A DNA stretch of 64,000 nucleotides from NCBI RefSeq assembly GCF_937616625.2, contig NC_065570.1:37765665-37829664 (forward strand). The letters run 5' to 3'. A program made the translations under genes and the position numbers. Below are positions 11,937-21,253 of the stretch, piece by piece. Within the stretch, counting starts at the first letter, position 1. Each line of letters opens with the position of its first letter. The DNA comes from Mercurialis annua. Its lineage: Eukaryota; Streptophyta; Magnoliopsida; Malpighiales; Euphorbiaceae. The notes under the pieces are model-generated. The model was given only the letters and a program-made list of their open reading frames with translations. It had not been told where the DNA came from and did not search any database.

Positions 11937-11974
11937 ATTGTGTGTGACTAACTAATTTATAACTCGCCGCGATC
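11937..11974. other. Patchwork filler inside the 3' LTR of A
   Basis: The partner LTR has ~80 bp here (TTTTTCATCTTAG onward, about 18808-18888). This LTR has instead three short pieces copied from within the same LTR: ATTGTGTGTGACTAACTA (also at ~11979), CTAATTTATAACTC (also at ~11891) and CTCGCCGCGATC (also at ~11362). This is the mark of break repair with templated filler after insertion. Confidence 0.8.
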
Positions 11975-13023
11975 TCTATTGTGTGTGACTAACTAGGTTC
12001 ACATCTATATGGCAAAGAGAGACATGAGAAACGCCTTTCTTATATTAAATAATTAAATCCCATTTAATTATTAATTCTCGTAGATCGAGAGTGACGTCTA
12101 GCAACATATCACGACCCCCAAATAGAGATGAATGTTTCGATGCATTCTTTTTGAACCAATGTTCATAATTACCGTACACTCAAAATTCCCTTCATCTAAG
12201 ATTCCAATCTCGACTAGTGTCTCGGTTAAGTCAAACACTGTATGTCTTGATTATATGACCTCATCTCCCAGTTCTAATTCTTGATAAATATGACTTCCAC
12301 TAGAAACAACTTTCTATGTAAGTCATATACACCTGCGCAGGTTTTATCATTCATCAAGAACAATTTGAGATAGCATAGAATCTTGTCTCCGTTCATCCAG
12401 AGTGATGAATCCTTTCTAGGTTAAACCCCTATCTCCATATACAACTAACTAGAGCCAACACATCCCGCGGCTCTAGCTCATGAAAGATCTAGAGTTAAGG
12501 AGTATCAAACTCTAATCACCTATATACAAGATAGTGTCACCGCAAGTCAAAGGACATATGTACAATTATGAACTAGATGACATTAAATTGACTTTAATGA
12601 ATTACCATGTATAAGTCATCTAGCGTCACTTGTTCGACTCACTCAACACCTTGAGTGTCCACATGTTTGTTCTGATCCCCATCAAGTAGTATGAGACTCA
12701 CTACTTCCTATAATTAGTAACTCTTTACTAATCAGGAGAATAAACAGAGGTGACGATCTTTCCGGGATAATGCGATGCCCTTATTCGTAGGATCCCATCG
12801 ATCGTGAACGGTTATTTAGATCACTTGTATAATAGAATCTGTCACTCATATTCTTAACACCTTAAGAATAGATTCTATCACAATGTGATAAGGACAATAC
12901 GTAATAAATGAACACTTAGTTGATGAGACACTTAGTTCAAATAGAACATATATATCTTTGCCATTGGGATTAATTCTACAAATATACAAGATCAAATGGC
13001 CCTAGGGCACATACTACTAACAA

Positions 13024-13033
13024 TCTCCCACTT
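13024..13033 (-). promoter_or_regulatory. polypurine tract of element A
   Basis: TCTCCCACTT on the plus strand is AAGTGGGAGA on the element strand, one base inside the 3' LTR and identical to the tract of C. Confidence 0.88.
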
Positions 13034-15860
13034 GCACTAGTGCCATTGACAACTATATCTAAGCCCCATCTTCACAAGATGTAAATATTAATGACTCTAA
13101 GTCATGTAAACCTTAATGACTCTAAGTCATGGGCTTTGTTAGTGGGTTAACCGTGTTATTGGCTAATGCTATCTTTTAGAGAAACAATTTTCTCTTTCCA
13201 ACAATTTCTTTAGATAATATGATAATGCCTTTCCTTATGTTCGGATAAATTGTGAGACCCGGTTTCTTTTGCTAGGGCAGTAGCACCATTGTGGTCGCAG
13301 AAAAGAGGAACTTTCGATTTAATGAAAGAAAACCGTACTTAGTTCAGTTATAAACTAATTTATCTAAACACCTTCTATTACGACATCTCATGTCATAATA
13401 TACTCGACTTCTATAATGGAGTATGGAGTTGATTCTTGCTTAGAACACTGCTAGCTCACTACTCCTTCATTATAGATAAATATGAATATGGAGATAGACA
13501 CTCTATTATCCATATCTGATTATTAATCAGAATCTGTAAAATGGTCTACTTAAAAATCTCGTTCTCCATTTGTTAATACCATATCTTTAGTTCTATAAAA
13601 GTACTTAAAGATACCTTTAACAACCATCCAATGTTCTCAACATAGATTGGATTAAAACCGATTAGTCCCACTAACCGCATAGACAATTTCTAGCTTTGTA
13701 TGTGGCAACACATACCTCAGACTACCAATTGCCAAAGCTTATGGTATCTTTGCTAGATTCTTTCTTTCTTCATAAGTTTCGGAAGACACTCCCTTTGAAA
13801 GAAGAATTTTATGCCTAACGAGTATCAATCCTCTCTTAGAACTTCCATATTGAACTACTTCAATATCTTTTCTAAGAAGAGCCTTTTGGAGAAACCATTT
13901 ATTCTCTTAGATCTATCTCTATAGAGTCTAATACTGAGAATTTATGCTACCTCTCCAAGGTCTTTGATGGAGTACAAAAGTAATCATTCCGATATTATTA
14001 TTTAGTAGTAATAAGTTATCTACATGAAAGATCATGAAAGTGAGTCTTCTCCCACTAACCTTCTTGTAACCATTGGGTTTATCATCGTTTTTAATAAATT
14101 CGTAACTTCTTACGGATTTATCAAGACGATGAAACTCGAAACTTTCTTTCCATCCACTAGGGATCATTTTAGCTTACACGCCTTGGAACCTTCTTCGGAT
14201 TCAAAATCCTCGACTTGTTCCATATAGATATACTCCTTAATTTAACCATTAAGGAGTGTGGTTCTTACATTCATATGTCTAACCACAAAATCTAAATGTG
14301 TAGCCTTGGTAAGAAAAATCTTGATGAACTTAAGCATGGCTACCCGCAATAAAGTGTATTCACAATACAACTTCTTGCCTCTAGCAAAACTCTTTTGCAA
14401 CAAGCTTAGCTTTAAAGGTCTCCACGTTTCCATTAGTACCAATTTTACACTTGAAGATCCATTTAAACCTTATTGGTATAATACTTTTGGATGGATCGAC
14501 TAGCTCCTAAAATTTGGTATCTTTATATGGAATCCGTTTCAGATTTTATTCCTTCAAACCAATTTTGAAGAATCTATATCACATATAGTTTCCTCATAAG
14601 TAGAGGGATCAACATTTGATCTCTTACTCCATGACTAAACAACTCTTGTTTATCATGTGGGAAAACCATCTCTCTCCAGTGGACGAGATACTCTACTTAA
14701 TCTTAAAGTTGTTAATGTAGATACATCTTTTACTAACTCCGGCTTTTAGGGGGTTTGATCAATCTTCATTGATTCATTATTTTGTTGGTAACTCGATGAC
14801 TCCTCATCTAATTCTATATTCCTTTCTTAGTGTCCCTCTTGAATAAACGCTTTATTAAGAAAGACTACCACCGATAAACAACGATTGTTTGTTCGGTTCG
14901 AATATAGAAACAATATCCTAAACTGTCTTTAGGATATCCAACATAACCTTTCCATGATTGATTTTGATTCCAAATTTATCGGATATCAGTTACATGATAT
15001 GTTCCGAACACCCTCAAATCTTAACATCCTTAAGACTTGATTCCATACCATATCTCATAAGGTATCTATGGTGCAAATTAGTTGGAATTTAATTTAGAAT
15101 TTTATTTGCGGTAAGAAGTGCTTGACCCTATAACGAGATGGATAAGTCAGTATATAGCTCATTATTGATCGTATCATTTCCCACAATGTACGATACCTCC
15201 TTCTTGACAAACTCACCATTCAAACATGGTGTTCCCAAGGAGTAAGTTCAAAAATAATACCACATTCCTTTTAGGAACATACCAAATTTTGTACTCAAGT
15301 ATTCTTCCCTTTTCGATCACATCGTAAAGTATTAATACCTTTTCCAATTTGGTTTTCTACTTCATTCTTGAAGTCATTTGAACATTTCAAAATCTTCATG
15401 TTTGTTCTTCATAAGACAAACTTAACTATATCGTGATAAATCATCGATGTAGAAAATGAATTGTAAGTATCTACCTTGGTCCGTTTCTTTAAACGTACCA
15501 TATACATTACTATGTATGATCTCTTAAACGGCTTTAGCTCTACCTCTTTGTACCACAAAGAATAATCAGGCCATGTTGCCTTTAAGATACGACTCACAAA
15601 TCGGAAGAGATGAAAAATCTTGATTGCTCAAGATTCCCATCCTATTTAACTTGTTATGTCTATCTTTTGCAATATGTCCTAATTATAAATGCCAAAGTTG
15701 TTTAGAAGTTTGATAACTTATGGTATTAATTTCCAAAACATCTTTTGCATTAAACATCTTTATTCAAGTCATAAAGAATATTTTGTACATATCCATACCC
15801 AACTCCGTATTATCAAACATAATACTATAAACATCCTTTGTAAATAGAAAATCAACTACC
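13034..15860 (-). pseudogene. pol: copia pol remnant of A: integrase, RT, RNase H
   Basis: Read on the minus strand, this stretch follows the pol of element C at the DNA level but is full of stops and small indels. Recognisable pieces include the RNase H end (AACAAAGCCCATGAC then TAG near 13130), the RT active site at 14015-14026, where YVDD has become HVDN, and the first RT aspartate motif near 14270, which reads HMNVRTTLLNG (Asp to Asn). A stop follows LNG at 14242-14244. A deletion after the HVDN region removes several RT residues and shifts frame. Integrase sequence lies further right, around 14880-15700. HVDN and the LNG stop also occur in B, so they came from a shared defective ancestor. 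No function remains. Confidence 0.9.
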
Positions 15861-16120
15861 AAATTTGTCATACAAATTCGGATATGATATTTCTATATAT
15901 ATTGGGTAAGTGCAAAAAACTTGTTTAATTACAACTTATGTTTATTTAAGAAAATTGATGTTGATCCTATAGCTCTTGTCGCAACGCTTGCATCATTCCC
16001 GAGATTTAAGATTACTTCATCTTTTTCCTTTCTTTCTCACTTTTACTAAATCCGTAAAAGATAAACAAATGTGAGAATTAGCATCGGTATCCAATACCTA
16101 AGCTTTTAAATGAGCAATTG
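15861..16120 (-). pseudogene. pol: copia protease remnant of A (DTG changed to DTD)
   Basis: On the minus strand the protease motif reads A-stop-VLDTDANSHIC where C has AWVLDTGASSHIC. The Trp codon is TAG (16098-16100) and the catalytic triplet at 16083-16091 is Asp-Thr-Asp. Loss of the active-site glycine together with the stop means it cannot be a protease. It lies between the decayed gag knuckle and integrase, as in C. Confidence 0.85.
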
Positions 16121-16179
16121 ACATTAGAACATGAGATAGACACATTCTTGATGGAATTGTCGTTCCTCTCGTCATTGCC

Positions 16180-16370
16180 CTTTAAGTATTCACAATACTT
16201 AATACAATTTCCATTTCAATGTCTTTTGTTTTGACAAAAGAAACAATTTCTTTTATTGACCAAATCGCCTTTTAAATATTCCAAATATTTCCGGCTATGA
16301 CTTATACTGTCCTACATCTTAACAAACGAAAACACTTTTCTTTGTTAACCAATGTGCATTTCTTTTTCGC
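16180..16370 (-). pseudogene. gag: copia gag remnant of A with zinc knuckle(s)
   Basis: At 16204-16245 the minus strand keeps a knuckle frame C-FF-C-QNKR-H-stop-NGN-C, matching the knuckle of C with Trp turned into a stop. Just upstream in the element (about 16290-16345) is a second, more decayed stretch starting KAIAKKK and TGTTTTCGTTTG, which also aligns to the knuckle-coding DNA and is followed by a similar ATATTTGGAATATTT. This suggests a duplicated knuckle segment of ~75 bp, though the first copy is too damaged to be sure. The capsid part of gag seen in C (1-115) is not recognisable here. Confidence 0.75.
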
Positions 16371-16653
16371 AATAGCCTTGGAGGCATCTAAATATCTTAA
16401 TCAATCAAAAAATGGTTTTAAACCACTAGCCGATTACTATCGTGAATGTCACTTAAAAGGATTCTATTTAATCTTATTATCCCTTAGATAGCAAAGATCT
16501 CTAATTAGTATTCGTGTTATTTTGTATATTTAACCATAATTATTTGGTCTTTATCAAAATGGCCTCCCACTATCTTTTTCGAATCCTACACTTCCAAAAT
16601 AGGAAACGTGAATCTTTGTTGGAAAAGATTTCAAGCGGGTGATTGAGTTCTTA

Positions 16654-16713
16654 TAGTCATTGATCTTTCCCTCAGGTACGCCTAATTTCCGTTATTGGGA
16701 TCACAATGTACTA
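16654..16713 (-). other. Stem-loop 1 with shared loop
   Basis: The left arm 16654-16671 (TAGTCATTGATCTTTCCC) pairs with 16697-16713 (GGGATCACAATGTACTA), giving about 14 pairs with small bulges. The 25-nt loop 16672-16696 begins TCAGGTACGCCTAATT and ends CCGTTATT, like the loop of stem-loop 3. Confidence 0.62.
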
Positions 16714-16769
16714 CAAGTGAACAACACTTGTTCATTATTTCTCATATGAGGTTCAATCATTTTCGGCTC

Positions 16770-16821
16770 CTAATGCTTTCACCCTCAGATACCCATTGTC
16801 GTTATTGGGTTTCTGCATTAG
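16770..16821 (-). other. Stem-loop 2 with shared loop (shorter variant)
   Basis: Arms CTAATGCTTTCACCC (16770-16784) and GGGTTTCTGCATTAG (16807-16821) pair at both ends (CTAATGC/GCATTAG and ACCC/GGGT) around an internal mismatch. The loop 16785-16806 is a 22-nt variant that still starts TCAG and ends GTTATT. Confidence 0.6.
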
Positions 16822-16850
16822 TTAAGTTTAACCCATTGAATCAACTAAGA

Positions 16851-16921
16851 TGTATCAATTTGAATAATACACGACTCAGGTACGCCTAATTGCCGTTATT
16901 GTCGTGTACTATATCGATACA
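16851..16921 (-). other. Stem-loop 3 with shared loop
   Basis: TGTATC (16851) pairs with GATACA (16916), and TACACGAC (16868-16875) pairs with GTCGTGTA (16901-16908), with an internal loop between. The 25-nt loop 16876-16900 is the same as in stem-loop 1 except for one base. The stem sequence is unrelated to those of stem-loops 1 and 2. Confidence 0.65.
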
Positions 16922-17705
16922 CCTGTAACATCTCATGCTTAACAATAAACTCAACAACAGCCTCTTGACGATATCATCTCACCCCTATGTATCCATAGCC
17001 GACAAAATGATAACTCAAAGTGTGTTAGTTTATTGCTCCAATGGAGAGCCATTGATAAATCAATTTAATGATTAATCAATATAAACTTAATCTTTAAACT
17101 TTTAGGAAGATTTCTTAGGGTTTTAAGTTATTCCGGTCTCACTAAGCACACAACACATTTTAGCATGCATCTCATACATATTAAAGCTAAAATGAATCAT
17201 GCAATCACACATGTATGATCATGGATTTCCTAGGTCTCATTCTTCAGCCACAAAAGAATGAGCAAACTATTACATGTCTCGGAAATGATTCTCTAATCAT
17301 TTACTATGTAATATCTACTTTCTTTAGGTATCGAGGATTCATCCTCGAACCTCCGAAAGCCTCAACCGATTGCTGATGCTCAAATTTTTTTTTTTTTTTT
17401 ACGTTGTCGCCTTTTTCCGCACATCCCGTTGATGACAACATAATGCACATGCGAATCACGTATTGTGTTAAATGATCACATTAGAAAAATTCCCAGGATA
17501 GATTGGAGGGTCACGAGCGGACCACTTAAGTACCAATCTCCTAGACAGAATTTAATCAAATGTAATTAATATCACAATAGCGATTGTTCGTTTTGGAAAA
17601 ATAAGCCCTCGGAATTATAAATTACATGCCCAATAATAATTCCTAAGTCCATGATTATTTATACATATATTCAATCGTAAAGCGTTAATACTCTATGATA
17701 CGGTG

Positions 17706-17717
17706 GCTCCGATACCA
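17706..17717 (-). other. Second primer-binding-site-like motif
   Basis: On the minus strand TGGTATCGGAGC, one base from the true site at 17929-17940, is preceded by CCAACAG, which imitates an LTR end. It could be a relic of an earlier LTR/leader junction or part of the leader. Confidence 0.45.
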
Positions 17718-17928
17718 CTGTTGGCTCCCAGCCAATAGTGAGGTTGTGGACCAATATGGACTCGATCCTATCTCATAGGGTGACATCCATATGTACCTAT
17801 CAAAGCACGCATCTCATACGCTCTAGGGTGGAGAGCCTCACTTCGTCACACAATCATGAGTGAGAGTTCCCTAGAATCGGATAATCGACACATCTCCATG
17901 TGTTGCATCTCCATGCACATTATCCTTT

Positions 17929-17940
17929 GCTCTGATACCA
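17929..17940 (-). promoter_or_regulatory. Primer-binding site of A (initiator tRNA-Met type)
   Basis: TGGTATCAGAGC on the minus strand is the standard plant copia site complementary to the 3' end of initiator methionine tRNA. It lies one base inside the 5' LTR and confirms element orientation. Confidence 0.93.
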
Positions 17941-17941
17941 C

Positions 17942-19933
17942 GGTTGGCGCAGCGGGAGGCGCGGGTCCGAATCGTATATTTCAATTCAAAATCGAAATTC
18001 CAACAATCCGGATCCTAAAGTTAATCATATCGACAACAAATGGATCGTCGTATCGTTTAGTAATTAAAGCACGCATCTAGGAATCGTAAGAAGAATACCT
18101 ATGTCGATTCTACAACGATTCTTGTAGTCCCGAAAATACGGCGACCTCAAGCTCGTCCACACGAGTATGCGTCCGATTGAATCCTCGCCTTGAAGTAATC
18201 CTGCAAGAGTTCCTCTTGCCGAGCAGCCCTAAGCTCAAACTCTCGCCGCGATCACTACCTTGCTCGGATGTATGAAAAACGCCGCCAAGTTTTTCCCGTG
18301 ATTGATGAATACTTGAACTCCTTCAAGTGCTTTCTCTCTCTACAACTTTGTAGTGAGATGTGTGTTGTGTGGTATCGTGAAATGAGCAAGGACATGCTCT
18401 ATTTATAGGCTAGAGCATGCCTTAAGAATGCAACACCTTGCATGCTAGGTGTCACACACCAAGCAAAGGTGTTGCAACCATGTGACACCTTTCATGTGGT
18501 GACATCGCATAGGTGACATCATATAGGTGATGTCATCATATGACATCACATATATGACATAGGCTTATCTCATTACATCATCACCATGACATCATCATTC
18601 CATTAGCTAATGATTAGTCATTTAAGTATCATTAATTACACTAATTAATTACTTAAACCTTTTAATCATAAAACTTGGTTAAAATATAATTAGGTTCCTA
18701 CTAATTTATAACTCTTATAAATTAGTCCCTATTTAATATGGACATAATACAATTAGGTTCCTACTAATTTATAACTCTTACAAATTAGTCCCTAATTTGT
18801 ACTTGTTTTTCATCTTAGATTAATTTCCGAGATATGCTAGTATCAATATGAAATCGATCTTTCGTAAACTCAATCGGTTGCACACTCTATTGTGTGTGAC
18901 TAACTAGGTTCACATCTATATGGCAACGAGAGACATAAGAAACGCCTTTCTTATATTAAATAATTAAATCCCATTTAATTATTAATTCTCGTAGATCGAG
19001 AGTGACGTCTAGCAACATATCACGACCCCCAAATAGAGATGAATGTTTCGATGCATTCTTTTTGAACCAATGTTCATAATTACCGTACACTCAAAATTCC
19101 CTTCATCTAAGATTCCAATCTCGACTAGTGTCTCGGTTAAGTCAAACACTGTATGTCTTGATTATATGACCTCATCTCCCGGTTCTAATTCTTGATAAAT
19201 ATGACTTCCACTAGAAACAACTTTCTATGTAAGTCATATACACCTGCGCAGGTTTTATCATTCATCAAGAACAATTTGAGATAGCATAGAATCTTGTCTC
19301 CGTTCATCCAGAGTGATGAATCCTTTCTAGGTTAAACCCCTATCTCCATATACAACTAACTAGAGCCAACACATCCCGCGGCTCTAACTCATGAAAGATC
19401 TAGAGTTAAGGAGTATCAAACTCTAATCACCTATATACAAGATAGTGTCACCGCAAGTCAAAGGACATATGTACAATTATGAACTAGATGACATTAAATT
19501 GACTTTAATGAATTACCATGTATAAGTCATCTAGCGTCACTTGTTCGACTCACTCAACACCTTGAGTGTCCACATGTTTATTCTGATCCCCATCAAGTAG
19601 TATGAGACTCACTACTTCCTATAATTAGTAACTCTTTACTAATCAGGAGAATAAACAGAGGTGACGATCTTTCCGGGATAATGCGATGCCCTTATTCGTA
19701 GGATCCCATCGATCGTGAACGGTTATTTAGATCACTTGTATAATAGAATCTGTCACTCATATTCTTAACACCTTAAGAATAGATTCTATCACAATGTGAT
19801 AAGGACAATATGTAATAAATGAACACTTAGTTGATGAGACACTTAGTTCAAATAGAACATATATATCTTTGCCATTGGGATTAATTCTACAAATATACAC
19901 GATCAAATGGCCCTAGGGCACATACTACTAACA
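17942..19933 (-). repeat. 5' LTR of element A
   Basis: The LTR is 1992 bp. Its outer end CTACTAACA abuts the target duplication ATGAT at 19934. Its inner end has GGTTGG instead of TGTTGG, so the terminal CA on the element strand has become CC. It is otherwise nearly identical to 11070-13022 and keeps the full ~80 bp that were replaced there. Confidence 0.95.
18400..18407 (-). promoter_or_regulatory. TATA box, 5' LTR of A
   Basis: TATAAATA on the minus strand, ~460 bp from the inner end of the 5' LTR. This box would drive the genomic RNA of A. Confidence 0.78.
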
Positions 19934-19938
19934 ATGAT
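19934..19938. repeat. Target-site duplication ATGAT, right copy
   Basis: Repeat of 11065-11069, directly after the outer end of the 5' LTR of A; the B LTR continues from here. Confidence 0.95.
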
Positions 19939-21253
19939 TAGTGCTTTAAGTATCATTAATTACACTAATTAATTACTTAAGCATTCTAATCATAAAACTT
20001 GCTTAAAATATAATTAGGTTCCTACTAATTTATAACTCTTATAAATTAGTCCCTAATTAACTTGGACAATATTAGGTTCCTACTAATTTATAAGTCTAGA
20101 CTAATTTGTCCCTAATTTGTACTTGTTTTTCATCTTAGATTAATTTCTGAGATATGCTAGTATCTATATGAAATCGATCTTTCGTAAACTCAATCGGTTG
20201 CACACTCTATTGTGTGTGACTAACTAGGTTCACATCTATATGGCAACGAGAGACATAAGAAACGCCTTTCTTATATTAAATAATTAAATCCCATTTAATT
20301 ATTAATTCTCATAGATCGAGAGTGACGTCTAGCAACATATCACGACCCCCAAATAGAGATGAATGTTTCGATGCATTCTTTATGAACCAATGTTCATAAT
20401 TACCGTACACTCAAAATTCCCTTCATCTAAGATTCCAATCTCGACTAGTGTCACGGTTAAGTCAAACACTGTTTGTCTTGATTATATGACCTCATCTCTC
20501 ATTTCTAATGCTTGATAAATATGACGTCCACTAGAAACAACTTTTTATGTTAGTCATATACACCTGCGCAGGTTTTATCATCCATCAAGAACAATTTGAG
20601 ATAGCATAGAATCTTGTCTCTGTTTATCTAGAGTGATGAATCCTTTCTAGGTTAAACCCCTATCTCCATATACAACTAATTAGAGCCAACACATCCCGCG
20701 GCCCTAGCTTATGAAAGATCAAGGGTTAAAGAGTATCGAACTATAATCACCTATATACAAGATAGTGTCACCGCAAGTCAAAGGACATATGTACAATTAT
20801 GAACTAGATGACATTAAATTGACTTTAATGAATTGCCATGTATAAGTCATCTAGCGTCACTTGTTCGACTTACTCAACACCTTGAGTGTCCACATGCTTA
20901 TTCTGATCCCCATCAAGTAGTATGAGACTCACTACTTCCTATAATTAGCAACTCTTTACTAATCAGGAGAATAAATAGAGGTGAAAATCTTTCCGGGATA
21001 ATGCGATGCCCTTATTCGCAGGACCCCATTGATCGTGAACGGTTATTTAGATCACTTGTATAATAGAATCTGTCACTCATATTCTTAACACCTTAAGAAT
21101 AGATTCTATCACAATGTGATAAGGACAATACGTAATACATGAACACTTAGTTGATGAGACACTTAGTTCAAATAGAACATATATATCTTTGCCATTGGGA
21201 TTAACTCTACAAATATACATGATCAAATGGCCCTAGGGCACATACTACTAACA
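19934..21253 (-). repeat. LTR of B, continuation right of element A
   Basis: It picks up the LTR exactly where 11069 stopped (ATGATTAG...ATTAATTACACTAATTAATT) and runs to CTACTAACA at 21253. It resembles the A LTR throughout but has more differences from either A LTR than these have from each other, as expected for the older copy. The polypurine tract follows at 21255-21264. Confidence 0.93.

Larger units (their letters stand above)
11070..13022 (-). repeat. 3' LTR of element A
   Basis: The LTR is 1953 bp, bounded on the plus strand by TGTTGGCGC and CTACTAACA (TGTTAG...CCAACA on the element strand). It is nearly identical to 17942-19933 except for scattered changes and a ~38-bp patch at 11937-11974 that replaces ~80 bp. 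Confidence 0.95.
16371..17928 (-). other. Leader and lost gag N-terminus of A; foldable non-coding stretch
   Basis: Between the knuckle remnant and the primer-binding site lie ~1.56 kb without a readable gag N-terminus. The stretch is rich in inverted repeats: three shared-loop hairpins (16654-16921), CTATG/CATAG around 16988-17001, and CAATAAACT/AGTTTATTG (about 16942 and 17035) enclosing that last hairpin. It also has a 16-nt T run at 17385-17400 (A on the element strand) and a second primer-site-like motif at 17706-17717. I read it as a long structured 5' leader after deletion of most of gag; acquired foreign sequence is an alternative. Confidence 0.6.
11070..19933 (-). mobile_element. Complete Ty1/copia retrotransposon A, coding-dead, inserted into B
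   Basis: This 8864-bp minus-strand element has a 3' LTR (11070-13022), polypurine tract, decayed pol and gag (13034-16370), a long leader (16371-17928), primer-binding site (17929-17940) and a 5' LTR (17942-19933). It is bounded by ATGAT on both sides. The LTRs differ at about 14 positions by eye, plus one patch with a different filling (11937-11974), so insertion is recent. The body has many stops, frameshifts and altered active sites, several shared with B. It must therefore have been moved by proteins of another copy. Its total length agrees with Angela-type copia. Confidence 0.95.

Noticed and set aside
16297..16889. Plus-strand open frames of ~64 residues inside element A
   Set aside because: They are antisense to the gag remnant or lie in the structured leader; no family likeness.
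17385..17400. T run as a poly(A) tail of a retroposed sequence
   Set aside because: It lies inside the leader of A with no flanking duplication or recognisable retroposed sequence; a simple homopolymer is enough.
17856..18080. 74-residue plus-strand open frame across the primer-binding site and LTR
   Set aside because: It spans PBS and LTR in antisense; chance frame.
19934..21253. Solo LTR next to element A
   Set aside because: It continues the LTR piece at 10928-11069 across the target duplication and is followed by a polypurine tract and pol remnant, so it belongs to fragment B.
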